Assembly: GCA_963614875.1 (NCBI GenBank)
Contig: CAVEFC010000024.1
Location: forward strand, 1 to 23,306
DNA: 23,306 nt
Direction of reading: 5' to 3'
Source of the DNA: CAG-841 sp963614875
GTDB taxonomy: Bacteria > Bacillota > Clostridia > Oscillospirales > CAG-272
Part shown: piece by piece, positions 7,781 through 15,645 of the stretch
Layout of the letters: each line of letters starts with the position of its first letter
How positions within the stretch are numbered: the stretch's first letter is position 1
The notes under the pieces: model-generated
Databases searched by the model: none
Told to the model about the DNA's origin: nothing
The model's input: only the letters and a program-made list of their open reading frames with translations
Program-made: the position numbers and the translations under genes

Positions 7781-9415
7781 ATGAAAAACTCAGTTCTTAA
7801 AAGCAGAAAATTCAAATACGGCGGAAGCGCCGTCGCGCTTACCGTTATAGTTGTTGCGCTGACGCTTCTGCTCAATGTCGTTGTGACATCGCTTTCTTCG
7901 ACAAATTCATGGTACACCGATCTTACCGGCGCAAGCATTTATTCGATTTCCGACGAATTTGAAGAAGAGCTTGACAAAATCGTAAATCCCGAAGGCGAAG
8001 AAAAGAAATATATCAACATCGTAATTATGATGGACGAGGATAAATTCTCCGAATATTCGTCATACACAAACTATGTTTATCACACCATAAAGCAGATAGA
8101 GAAAAAATTTGACAACGTAAAACTTATTTCAAAGGATATAATTAAAAATCCGGAAGAAAAAGAACGTTATCAGCTCAACGAAGCCGACACCATCTACACA
8201 ACCGACGTTGCGATAGAGCTTACCGACTCAAACCACAATCCCATAGTCGATAAAACCCCGAAAAGATATTCGCTCGAAAGCTTCTTTACATGGATGTCAA
8301 GCACAAGCGAATCCACCGGACAGACGACAAGATCCATCTATGCTTACAACGCCGAGGTCGCGTTCCTTTCCGCGATATCGCGCCTTGTAAACTATGCGGA
8401 GCGTCCCACGGCTTTTTATCTTCAGGGACACGGCGAGCCTACGCTCGAACAGGCAAGCGAATGGCCGGAGCTGCTCGAAAAAATCGGTTACAACGTCAAG
8501 GCGATAAACCTTGCGTATGAGGATTTTCCCTACGAGGCTTCGTCGAAGCACAACTCAGACGTGCTTATAATAAACAGCCCGATTTATGACCTTCTTGCCC
8601 CCACAAGCGAGGACAGCAGCATAGTTTCCGAAGTGAAAAAGATACGCGAATTCCTTCAGACAAACTACGGAAACCTTATAGTTATGGAAAATTCGTCAAC
8701 TCCGCAGCTTCACGCCCTCGAAGAGCTTCTTTCCGAATGGAATCTCGGCTACGGCTCGTCCGTTGTCGATAATTCACATTCCGTTTCCCGCTCGAACGGC
8801 GTAAGAATCTTTGCCGATTACACCGAGCTTGATTCCAAAAACACAATGGCGCGCGGACTTCTCAGCAGAATAATAGATACCGACACAAGCGAAAGCTATC
8901 CGGACGCGATATTTGACAGCGCAAAGTCCGTAATAATCAAAAACGACGAAAACGGCGACGGAATGAGCGACACGCGTTCGCTCAACAACACCGACGGGCA
9001 GCTTGTCGCAATGTCAAGCGGCGATCACGGAACGTATGAGCTTCTTCCCTCATACAAAACCGCGGAATGCGGCGGAGAAAAGGGTTCTGTCGCGCTTGCG
9101 GCATTCTCCCGCGTGGTATGGGACAGAAACGACAAAAACGGAACGTACAGCTGCGTTTTCTGCTTCGGTTCAAGCTCGTTTGTAGATCCCGACGTTCCGA
9201 TAAACAACAGCATTATGAATATGGTATTCTCATATATCAACCGCAACGAAAGCGTAAGCTATGAGGGTATCAGCATGAAGAAATTCGACTCCGAAGGTCT
9301 TTCGGGCGTATCCACATCGGCTGCGACCGCGTGGACGGTGGTCTGCGTAATCGTAATACCCGTGCTGGTGCTTGCGCTCGGCACATTTGTCTGGATAAGG
9401 AGACGCCATTCATGA
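7781..9415 (+). CDS. GldG-like ABC transporter auxiliary protein
   Basis: A 544-residue protein with one N-terminal transmembrane helix (about residues 14-38), a large extracytoplasmic region and a C-terminal membrane helix followed by RRRHS. This layout matches GldG and the ABC_transp_aux (DUF7088-like) family: NSWYTDLTGASIYSISDE after the first helix, then the conserved FYLQGHGEPTLEQ segment near residue 210 and the DVLIINSPIYDL segment near 262. The start at 7781 has AAGGGAGG 9 bases upstream. The coding end overlaps the next gene by 4 bases (ATGA). The protein is known only as a partner of the ABC pair; its biochemical role in Firmicutes is not established. Co-transcription with the flanking genes is very likely. 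Confidence 0.88.
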   Translation: MKNSVLKSRKFKYGGSAVALTVIVVALTLLLNVVVTSLSSTNSWYTDLTGASIYSISDEFEEELDKIVNPEGEEKKYINIVIMMDEDKFSEYSSYTNYVYHTIKQIEKKFDNVKLISKDIIKNPEEKERYQLNEADTIYTTDVAIELTDSNHNPIVDKTPKRYSLESFFTWMSSTSESTGQTTRSIYAYNAEVAFLSAISRLVNYAERPTAFYLQGHGEPTLEQASEWPELLEKIGYNVKAINLAYEDFPYEASSKHNSDVLIINSPIYDLLAPTSEDSSIVSEVKKIREFLQTNYGNLIVMENSSTPQLHALEELLSEWNLGYGSSVVDNSHSVSRSNGVRIFADYTELDSKNTMARGLLSRIIDTDTSESYPDAIFDSAKSVIIKNDENGDGMSDTRSLNNTDGQLVAMSSGDHGTYELLPSYKTAECGGEKGSVALAAFSRVVWDRNDKNGTYSCVFCFGSSSFVDPDVPINNSIMNMVFSYINRNESVSYEGISMKKFDSEGLSGVSTSAATAWTVVCVIVIPVLVLALGTFVWIRRRHS

Positions 9416-11919
9416 AAAGCTTTTTTTCAAAGGTCAAAGCCTTCTTTGTCAAAAAGAACGGCGAGGACCGTTCCGTGCTGACAAAGCAGTCGATAGCGAT
9501 AATTGCGGGACTGCTTGCTTTGGCAATAGTTCTTGCGGCATATTTTATATGGATAAAACCCGCAGAAAACGTACAGATCCGCCCCGACGTTGTATATGAC
9601 GGCGAATATTTTGAGGAAGCCTCCTCCATTCTCTATATGTTCCCGACAAGGAGCAGAAACGACGTCGAAGCAATTCACATAAAAACAGCCGATGAAGAAT
9701 ATACTATCCGTTCCTACGTTCAGGACGGCTATTCAAAATATTCTTTCGGGGAAAACAATCTTTACCTTGTAAACGACGACCTGCGCGACATCGCGGCGGG
9801 CAAGGAGGAAAGCACAACGGCAAAGCTTGTTGACGGAAGCGTTTCCGCCTCCTCGCTTTCAAGCTACGGAATAGATCTTTCCTCCAAGAACAGTATTCAG
9901 ACCGAAATCGACGGCAAAAAGCTGACGTTTGTCTTCGGCTCGTCGAAATCTGTCGGCACGGCGGACAGATACTATGTCACCGTCGCCGAAAACGGCGAAG
10001 AAACGTATGCGGTTTATTCCGTAAACGCGCTGTCGTCGTCGACTCAGTTCAGACTTGTCGGCTCCGAAAAATACTCTCTCGATCAGTCGGCTGTGGCGTC
10101 GGTTGTCGTTCAGACAACCGTAATGTCGGTAACTCCCGTAACGAAGGGCACATCGGACGGCTTCCGCGTAACCGACAGCGCAACCGCGGACGACCTTTCA
10201 AAATACGGTCTTGACGAGGCGTCCTCTCCCGCCGAAATAACTGTCGAGCTTGTAACCGGCGAAGAATATACCTTCTATGTAGGAAAAGAGCTTCCCTCCA
10301 AAGCCGGCTATTACGCGATGGCAAAGGGCAGACTCAACGGCGACAGATATATAATTTACATTATCGGCAACAGCTCGACGTCGTATCTTGACGGCAGCGC
10401 TTCGCTTCTTTCGACTCTCGTTATGACGCCTCTCGGCGACGACGCGGATTCGCTCGGAAGATTTGAGCTTTACCGCAAGGGCTCTGACGACAAGAGAAAT
10501 CTTATAACAAGCATCGGTCTTGCCGACGAAGCCTCAACAACGGCTGGAACCGGTACGTTCAGAATAATTTATCCGTCGGCGTACACGCTCGACGAAAGCA
10601 CCTATGCTGACAGCGTAACCTACAATCTTGCGTATATCTACGCAACCGAGGTCGTCGCTTTCGGAGATAAAATTCACACCGAAAGCGAATATTCGAAATA
10701 CGGACTCGATCTCGACTCCGAGCGGCTGAAAAACGACACCGACGGCTGCTATGTAAAGCTTAAATTCTCCGCATCGGAAAATCCCGAGGAAGACGATTAC
10801 GCCGTTATATATTTCAGCAATCTTATGACCGCCGACGACGGAACGTCCTTCTACTACGCTTATTCTCCGGAATTCGACGCGGTATATAAGCTCAGCTCCG
10901 ACACGTTCGGATTTATCGAATGGTCGCTTGCAAAGTTCACGCAGGGAACGCTGTATTTCAACTATATCAACTGCACCGATTATTTTGAAATAATCAGCAA
11001 GAGAGCCGGAATTTCGCTCAGATTCACGCTTACGGGCAACGAAAACACCTTCAAAGCCGTGGCAACCGAAGCGGGCGAAAACGGCAAGCTTCTTACGAAG
11101 ACAGACGAAAACGGCGTGAAAACCGACGCGATATTCAACCTCAAATACACGCTTCAGACGATGGGACTTTATACAACCAGAGAAAAATACGGCGATTTTG
11201 AAAACTTCCGTTCGCTGTTCTATGTTCTCATAACAAGAAGGCTCGCGCTCGAAGGCAGTACCGAGGGACTTGAAATATCGGACGAGCCCTACGCGCAGAT
11301 AAACGTCGCCGAAACTCCGAACGATCAGCCCATAACGTATATCCGCTACGACGAGAACGGCAACAAGATATATTACAAGGACGAAAACGGCAACCGCCGT
11401 CTTGCGCAGGTTCGTTATGTCGGCGGAAATATCGTCTGCACGAACATCAAGGTGACAGCCGCCGACGGCACTGAGCTCGATTACGCTACCGCTTATTATG
11501 ACGAAGCCGCGGGAAGATTTTTCCTCAAAGAAGTCAGCACGATAGACGGAAACCTAAAGCCCAAGTACACCTACAACGAAGAAAACGATCTTGTCGTGTC
11601 GCAGTATCTGCCGCAGAACACAACGGGCGAATACACGCAGACCTTCTACACCTACAACATTTACGATATCTACAACACCGTAACGGATTCAAGCGGCAAG
11701 GAAGTAAAGCAGATAAATCAGACCTTCAAGCTTTCCATTCCGTCGTCCTATACAAAGACGTACAGAATAGAAGCGGACGGAACGCGCACGCTTATCGGCG
11801 AAACCTCAAGCGAAACCTCCACCGGTATGCTTATAAGAACGCAGATGCTTGAAAAGCTCTTTACCGACTCCGAAAAGCTTCTCTCCGGCATAGAAATCGA
11901 CAGAGACGCCGTAAACTGA
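9412..11919 (+). CDS. DUF4340 domain protein, large membrane-anchored ABC-associated protein
   Basis: An 835-residue protein. The reading frame stays open from 9331, but the start is set at the ATG at 9412, which overlaps the GldG-like stop (ATGA) and has AAGGAG at 9398-9403. Residues 1-25 are basic, a single transmembrane helix spans about 27-48, and the rest is a long extracytoplasmic region. That region is rich in beta-strand patterns and repeats the DUF4340 motif (segments such as SSYGIDLSSKNSIQTEI and SKYGLDEASSPAEITVEL, and again SKYGLDLDSE). DUF4340 proteins are the usual fourth gene of gld-type ABC operons. The family's role is unproven, and accessory function in the export complex is inference. 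The C-terminal third is tyrosine- and asparagine-rich and lacks a recognised domain. The gene ends just before a strong terminator. Confidence 0.85.
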   Translation: MKSFFSKVKAFFVKKNGEDRSVLTKQSIAIIAGLLALAIVLAAYFIWIKPAENVQIRPDVVYDGEYFEEASSILYMFPTRSRNDVEAIHIKTADEEYTIRSYVQDGYSKYSFGENNLYLVNDDLRDIAAGKEESTTAKLVDGSVSASSLSSYGIDLSSKNSIQTEIDGKKLTFVFGSSKSVGTADRYYVTVAENGEETYAVYSVNALSSSTQFRLVGSEKYSLDQSAVASVVVQTTVMSVTPVTKGTSDGFRVTDSATADDLSKYGLDEASSPAEITVELVTGEEYTFYVGKELPSKAGYYAMAKGRLNGDRYIIYIIGNSSTSYLDGSASLLSTLVMTPLGDDADSLGRFELYRKGSDDKRNLITSIGLADEASTTAGTGTFRIIYPSAYTLDESTYADSVTYNLAYIYATEVVAFGDKIHTESEYSKYGLDLDSERLKNDTDGCYVKLKFSASENPEEDDYAVIYFSNLMTADDGTSFYYAYSPEFDAVYKLSSDTFGFIEWSLAKFTQGTLYFNYINCTDYFEIISKRAGISLRFTLTGNENTFKAVATEAGENGKLLTKTDENGVKTDAIFNLKYTLQTMGLYTTREKYGDFENFRSLFYVLITRRLALEGSTEGLEISDEPYAQINVAETPNDQPITYIRYDENGNKIYYKDENGNRRLAQVRYVGGNIVCTNIKVTAADGTELDYATAYYDEAAGRFFLKEVSTIDGNLKPKYTYNEENDLVVSQYLPQNTTGEYTQTFYTYNIYDIYNTVTDSSGKEVKQINQTFKLSIPSSYTKTYRIEADGTRTLIGETSSETSTGMLIRTQMLEKLFTDSEKLLSGIEIDRDAVN

Positions 11920-11931
11920 AAAACAAAAATA

Positions 11932-11972
11932 CACAAGCCCGACGGAAAATTTCCGTCGGGCTTGTGCTTTTT
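11932..11972. terminator. Bidirectional terminator between convergent operons
   Basis: A long stem, CACAAGCCCGACGG (11932-11945) paired with CCGTCGGGCTTGTG (11953-11966), with TTTTT on the plus side and an A-rich flank that reads as a U-run on the minus side. It ends the gld-like cluster and the minus-strand lipoprotein gene. Confidence 0.9.
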
Positions 11973-12002
11973 GGGGATTATTATGAATGGAGGGAATGGG
12001 TA

Positions 12003-12704
12003 TCACTCAAACATTCCGCCGCGCTTCCAGTCGTTTTCTCTGTCAAGACGTGTGACCTCGCACGCGGAAAGATTGCATACGGCTTTATATACGGCTTCGC
12101 ATATCGAAGAATCCGAAATCATAAACACCATATAATCGCCTGTGAGCGCGCCTACCCACGCGTCCGGAGTAAGACATCCGCAACGGTCGGCTACGCTTTT
12201 TGTTCTTATTGTTTCGGCGGCGGCTTTTACGTCAACGCCGTCCCTGAATTTTATAACTATAACGGAATGTGTATTCCACGAGCCGTCGGGCTCAGATTCG
12301 ATTGCGGAATCTATAAGCTTTGCAAATTCTTCATCATCTATACCGAGAATATCGACCGCTATATCGGCTGTTATTTCTCTGTGATGGCAGGCAATCGAGC
12401 CGATGCCGTATTCGCTTGCGTCGATTTCCTTTGCCTTTGCAACGATTTTGTCAAGTATGTCGCCGATGTCGCCCTCAAACGCTTTTTTTACCGTGGGCGT
12501 GACAGGCTCCTTTTTTTCGGTTGTCGTTTCGGTCGTCGTTTGTGCGGTTGTCGTTTTTTTGGTTGTGGTTGTCTGTTTTGCGGTTGTTGTGGTCTGTGCG
12601 GTTGTCGTATTTTTTGTGGTTTCGCCGCCCTTGTTCTGCGTGCAGCCCGCAATTACGGCGCAGAGCATCATTACGGCAAGCACAAGCGCTATGATCTGTC
12701 TCAT
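12003..12704 (-). CDS. Thr-rich lipoprotein, resembles DUF4358
   Basis: A 233-residue secreted lipoprotein. The lipobox VIAGC places acylation at C21. Residues 29-63 are a threonine-rich low-complexity linker made of TTT and TTTT units with interspersed Lys, Gln and Glu, typical of clostridial extracellular spacers. The C-terminal domain (about 75-233) contains a DILDKIVAKAKEID helix and a GDYMVFMISDSSI strand, similar in layout to DUF4358. The similarity is by pattern and only moderate. The ATG overlaps the stop of the anti-sigma gene by 4 bases (ATGA), and an AAGGTG ribosome site lies upstream. Its position as third gene of an ECF operon suggests it acts outside the membrane, perhaps as a signal or target component; this is inference. 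Confidence 0.75.
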   Translation of the reverse strand: MRQIIALVLAVMMLCAVIAGCTQNKGGETTKNTTTAQTTTTAKQTTTTKKTTTAQTTTETTTEKKEPVTPTVKKAFEGDIGDILDKIVAKAKEIDASEYGIGSIACHHREITADIAVDILGIDDEEFAKLIDSAIESEPDGSWNTHSVIVIKFRDGVDVKAAAETIRTKSVADRCGCLTPDAWVGALTGDYMVFMISDSSICEAVYKAVCNLSACEVTRLDRENDWKRGGMFE

Positions 12705-13363
12705 TTTGTTTCACCTTTCAGAATATAAATAATTTTTTCTGTTACGGAATATACGTCGCTTTCAGCCGTATTGAGTTCTCCCGCCGCGTTCTTTTCCGCG
12801 GACGTCGAATAGCAGTAAGAATATCCGCCGACGCTCCACACGGAATAGACGGTGCAATCAAAGCTGTAATAATGCACGACAACTCCGCTTATGTTTATGT
12901 CGCCGAGCAGCTTTGCGCCGAAAATACCGCTTATATCTCCGCTTCCGCGCATAACCTTGAGCGAGCTTTCGTCGGTATATCCTACCCTGCCGCTTTCGGC
13001 TTTGCCGTCGCTTGCAAATATAATATAGCTTTCGGGCGTTTTTTCCTTCAGCACCGGAACGGAATAGCCGAGACACTTTTCCATTTCGTCATAGGAATCG
13101 ACGTATGTCACCGGATTTGACATCATCACGTTCCCGGGAATATCCTGCTCCCCGTTCGGATCGCGCATCATGGCAGCCGAAGTAAACGCTATACATATGC
13201 ACGCCGCTATCGCCGCGACTATTTTGACGCATCCGCGGAGCTTACGCATTTTTTCCGCGCGGACAAGCCTTTCAAGCTTTTCGGATGAATCCGTGCTTAT
13301 TGCCTGCGCCACGATGCTTTCATCAATACCTCCGAGCGCGTCCGTAAATTTATCGGCTTTCAA
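12701..13363 (-). CDS. Probable anti-sigma factor, single-pass membrane protein
   Basis: The reading frame runs from 13384, but the start is placed at TTG 13363-13361, because AAGGGGG (about 13370-13377) lies a normal distance upstream. From there the protein is 220 residues long: a cytoplasmic N-terminal helical part (KADKFTDALGGIDES, then EKLERLVRAEKMRKLRG), one transmembrane helix at about 46-64 (VKIVAAIAACICIAF), and an extracellular domain of about 150 residues. That domain has the SYDEMEKCLGYSVPVL pattern seen in DUF4367-like anti-sigma extracellular domains; this similarity is only by pattern. It overlaps the end of the sigma factor gene by 14 bases and the next lipoprotein gene by 4. 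The role is inferred from the order sigma, membrane protein, lipoprotein. Confidence 0.75.
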   Translation of the reverse strand: MKADKFTDALGGIDESIVAQAISTDSSEKLERLVRAEKMRKLRGCVKIVAAIAACICIAFTSAAMMRDPNGEQDIPGNVMMSNPVTYVDSYDEMEKCLGYSVPVLKEKTPESYIIFASDGKAESGRVGYTDESSLKVMRGSGDISGIFGAKLLGDINISGVVVHYYSFDCTVYSVWSVGGYSYCYSTSAEKNAAGELNTAESDVYSVTEKIIYILKGETK

Positions 13364-13916
13364 CGTTATACCCCCTTTTCTCAAGATATTTTCTGAGTTT
13401 TTCCCGTGTTCTGAAAAGCTTTAAGGAAATGTAGCTTTCCGTTTTTCCGAACCGCTCCGCAAGAGAGCTTATGCTCTCCGCAAGAAAATATCTTCTTGTG
13501 AAGATCGTTCTCGATTCGACGTCCGCATTTTTCAGAAACGCGCTGATTTCATCCGAAAGCGATGATATATCTTCGTCATACGTTCCTATATTGCACGCGC
13601 CGTTTTCGTCCTCAAGCTCGGAAAAAAGCACCTCGCCTCCGCCGCTCCGCTTTCCGCGCGATTCGTAGCGGTATTTGTCTATCGCCGCGTTGCGCGCTAT
13701 CTTGCAGACGAAAGCGCCCAGATGCTTCGGTCTGTAAGGAGGAATTACGTTCCACACCTTTACATAGGCGTCGCTTACACATTCTTCGGCGTCTTCGTTA
13801 CAGTGAAGAATTCCGCTCGTCACCGACATAAGCAGCTTTCTGTATTTGCCGTCAAGCTCGGAAAGTCCCTGCTCGCTGCGCTCATATATAAGGTCAATTA
13901 TCTGAGCGTCTTCCAT
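13350..13916 (-). CDS. ECF-type (sigma-70 family) RNA polymerase sigma factor
   Basis: A 188-residue sigma factor with only regions 2 and 4. Region 2 is seen around residues 20-85 (NEDAEECVSDAYVKVWN and AFVCKIARNAAIDKYR, the usual -10 recognition and core-binding helices). Region 4 is at about 130-180, with the helix-turn-helix SISSLAERFGKTESYIS followed by LKLFRTREKLRKYL. Between them is a 30-residue acidic linker. The AAGGAAGG site precedes the ATG. Its stop overlaps the start of the anti-sigma gene, so the two are made together. Target promoters cannot be read from this window, except for a possible autoregulatory site upstream of the gene. Confidence 0.9.
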   Translation of the reverse strand: MEDAQIIDLIYERSEQGLSELDGKYRKLLMSVTSGILHCNEDAEECVSDAYVKVWNVIPPYRPKHLGAFVCKIARNAAIDKYRYESRGKRSGGGEVLFSELEDENGACNIGTYDEDISSLSDEISAFLKNADVESRTIFTRRYFLAESISSLAERFGKTESYISLKLFRTREKLRKYLEKRGYNVESR

Positions 13917-13962
13917 TTTTTCGCCTTCCTTTCGCTTCGTCCTTTCGGGACACTCGTATATA

Positions 13963-13991
13963 ATAACGACGCCCGATATCGGAATATTTCA
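13963..13991 (-). promoter_or_regulatory. Possible ECF-type promoter with a palindrome upstream of the sigma gene
   Basis: Read on the minus strand: TGAAAT (13991-13986), then 17 bases containing the perfect palindrome CCGATATCGG (13973-13982), then CGTTAT (13968-13963). This resembles the TGAAAC/CGT type of ECF promoter. No good SigA promoter is visible here. The assignment is tentative, and the palindrome could instead be an operator. Confidence 0.3.
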
Positions 13992-14020
13992 ACAAAACAA
14001 AAAATTTTTTATAAAACGCC

Positions 14021-14048
14021 GAAAAAGCGGCTCCGTATCGGAGTCGCT
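14021..14048 (-). terminator. Terminator of the amino-acid ABC importer operon
   Basis: The minus strand reads AGCGACTCCG, a loop, then CGGAGCCGCT (one G-U pair), then TTTTTC, about 7 bases after the ATPase stop. Confidence 0.8.
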
Positions 14049-14054
14049 TTTGCT

Positions 14055-14879
14055 TTATAGTACTTTTGAAAGAAATTCCTTTGTTCTTTCGTTTTCCGGC
14101 GCGCCGAAAATTTTCTCCGGCGTTCCTTCTTCAAGAATGTTGCCCTTATCCATAAACAGAACTCTTGTCGCAACCTCGCGCGCAAAGCCCATTTCGTGCG
14201 TGACGATAACCATCGTCATTCCCGTTTCGGCAACCTGTTTTATAAGGTCAAGCACCTCGCCCACCATTTCGGGATCGAGCGCCGAGGTCGGTTCGTCGAA
14301 AAGCATAACCTTGGGATTCATCGCAAGCGCGCGGACTATGGCAATTCTCTGCTTCTGTCCGCCCGAAAGCGTTGACGGGTATGCGTCAGCCTTGTCCGAA
14401 AGTCCTATGCGTTCGAGAAGCGCGAGCGCTTTTTCCTTTGCTTCGGACTTTATCTGCGCTTTTGTTTTGTCAGATGTCGGAACGGGCTTTTTTTCTTTTC
14501 TGAAAAAGTTTCCGAGCTTTGTGAAAAACGCTTTGCGTTTTGTCTTTCTGAGATCGAAAATGCCTATCGTGACCGGCGCAAGCATAATATTCTGAAGCAC
14601 GGTTTTGTTTGCGAAAAGGTTGAACTGCTGGAACACCATTCCCATATGACGACGGTGAATATTTATATCCACGCTCATATCGGCAATATCGACGCCGTCA
14701 AAAATTATCGAACCGGAGGTTGCGTCCTCCATACAGTTGAGACAGCGCAGAAACGTACTTTTTCCGCTTCCCGAAGGTCCTATCACAACGACCTTTTCGC
14801 CGTCCTTTATGTCGGTTGTGATGCCTTTCAGCACCTCGAAATCGCCGAAGCTCTTTTTCAGGTCAATGACGTTTATCAC
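14055..14879 (-). CDS. Polar amino-acid ABC importer, ATP-binding protein (GlnQ-like)
   Basis: A 274-residue ATPase subunit that energises uptake of a polar amino acid together with the permease and binding protein encoded upstream. Walker A is GPSGSGKST (34-42), the Q-loop is Q84 in MVFQQFN, the signature is LSGGQKQR (171-178), and Walker B is VMLFDEP (191-197) with E196. The start is GTG at 14879-14877, with AAAGGAGG about 10 bases upstream, and the first bases overlap the permease gene by 17. The protein is longer than the usual ~240 residues because of an extra stretch of about 35 residues at roughly 105-142 between the Q-loop and the signature (rich in Lys and Arg: RKTKRKAFFTKL, FFRKEKKPVPTSD). 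The catalytic motifs are intact. Confidence 0.93.
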   Translation of the reverse strand: MINVIDLKKSFGDFEVLKGITTDIKDGEKVVVIGPSGSGKSTFLRCLNCMEDATSGSIIFDGVDIADMSVDINIHRRHMGMVFQQFNLFANKTVLQNIMLAPVTIGIFDLRKTKRKAFFTKLGNFFRKEKKPVPTSDKTKAQIKSEAKEKALALLERIGLSDKADAYPSTLSGGQKQRIAIVRALAMNPKVMLFDEPTSALDPEMVGEVLDLIKQVAETGMTMVIVTHEMGFAREVATRVLFMDKGNILEEGTPEKIFGAPENERTKEFLSKVL

Positions 14880-15573
14880 TTCTGCGCAGCCTCCTTTCCA
14901 TAGCCTTTACTCCGATAGAAATTATTGCGACGATGACAATATACATCAGCGCCATTACAAGATACGGCACCATATATTCATAGGTTCCCGTGCCGATTTC
15001 GTTGAAGGTTTTGTAAAGATCGACTGCCGCGACAAAGCTGACAACCGACGTATCCTTTACAAGCGCGATAAGCTCGTTTCCAAGCGTAGGCAATATGTTT
15101 TTCGTCGCCTGCGGAATAACTATTTTCAGCATTGTCACCCAATAGCTGAGTCCGAGCGCACGTCCCGCCTCCATCTGTCCGATATCGACGGAAAGAATTC
15201 CGCCTCTCATTATTTCGGAAACATACGCGCCGGAATTCAGTCCGAAAACGAGAATACAGGTGTTGAGCGAACCAAGATCTATATTCAGCAGCGGGCAAAG
15301 AATATAATACGCGATAAGAAGCTGGGCAACTATCGGCGTTCCGCGGAAAAATCCGACGTAAACCGTACATATCCTGTCAAGCACGCGCGGAAGTCTTTTG
15401 TACTTCGGCATAACTCTGACCGCGGCAATAAGCGTACCTATCACTATACCGATCACAAGGCCGGACACCGCTATTATAAGAGTATTTTTCAGTCCCACGC
15501 CGAGCACGCGCTTCCATGCGCCGCCCGTCCCGAACTTATTCCAGAATTTTAACCATTTATTCGCGAAACCCAT
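14863..15573 (-). CDS. Polar amino-acid ABC importer, permease
   Basis: A 236-residue membrane protein with about five helices (near 25-50, 65-85, 90-110, 170-190 and 200-222). The cytoplasmic EAA loop QMEAGRALGLSYWVTMLKIV marks it as a BPD_transp_1 permease of the His/Glu/Gln family (HisM/GlnP-like). The start is placed at ATG 15573-15571, because AAAGGAC is directly upstream and the extra 11 codons to 15606 are basic, unlike the family. It lies 72 bases after the binding-protein gene, with an inverted repeat between, and its end overlaps the ATPase gene. It forms the translocation pore. No unusual features. Confidence 0.9.
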   Translation of the reverse strand: MGFANKWLKFWNKFGTGGAWKRVLGVGLKNTLIIAVSGLVIGIVIGTLIAAVRVMPKYKRLPRVLDRICTVYVGFFRGTPIVAQLLIAYYILCPLLNIDLGSLNTCILVFGLNSGAYVSEIMRGGILSVDIGQMEAGRALGLSYWVTMLKIVIPQATKNILPTLGNELIALVKDTSVVSFVAAVDLYKTFNEIGTGTYEYMVPYLVMALMYIVIVAIISIGVKAMERRLRRSDKRH

Positions 15574-15593
15574 CTTTGTCCTTTCACAGCGAC

Positions 15594-15629
15594 GACCTCG
15601 TCGCAATAATTACGGCGAGGTCTTTTTTT
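15594..15629. repeat. Intercistronic hairpin between binding protein and permease
   Basis: GACCTCGTCG (15594-15603) pairs with CGGCGAGGTC (15613-15622), with one wobble. A run of seven T follows only on the plus side, so on the minus strand, where the operon is read, it lacks a U-run. It is therefore more likely an mRNA-stabilising or attenuating hairpin than a full terminator. Confidence 0.6.
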
Positions 15630-15645
15630 AACCGCTTTATTTTAC

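Noticed and set aside
6087..11919. Gliding motility machinery
   Set aside because: The gldA/F/G-type ABC genes are widespread in non-gliding bacteria, and none of the other gliding genes is present, so motility is not supported.
12522..12625. Possible tandem DNA repeat (GTTGTCGTTT units) at the Thr-rich region
   Set aside because: The repetition follows from threonine codons (ACN) within the coding frame of the lipoprotein linker; it is not an independent repeat element.
11964..12728. Plus-strand open frame of 254 codons opposite the Thr-rich lipoprotein
   Set aside because: It is Cys/Gly/Arg-rich because it mirrors the ACN-rich Thr linker on the other strand. It has no ribosome site, and the minus-strand gene has a proper lipobox and overlapping start.
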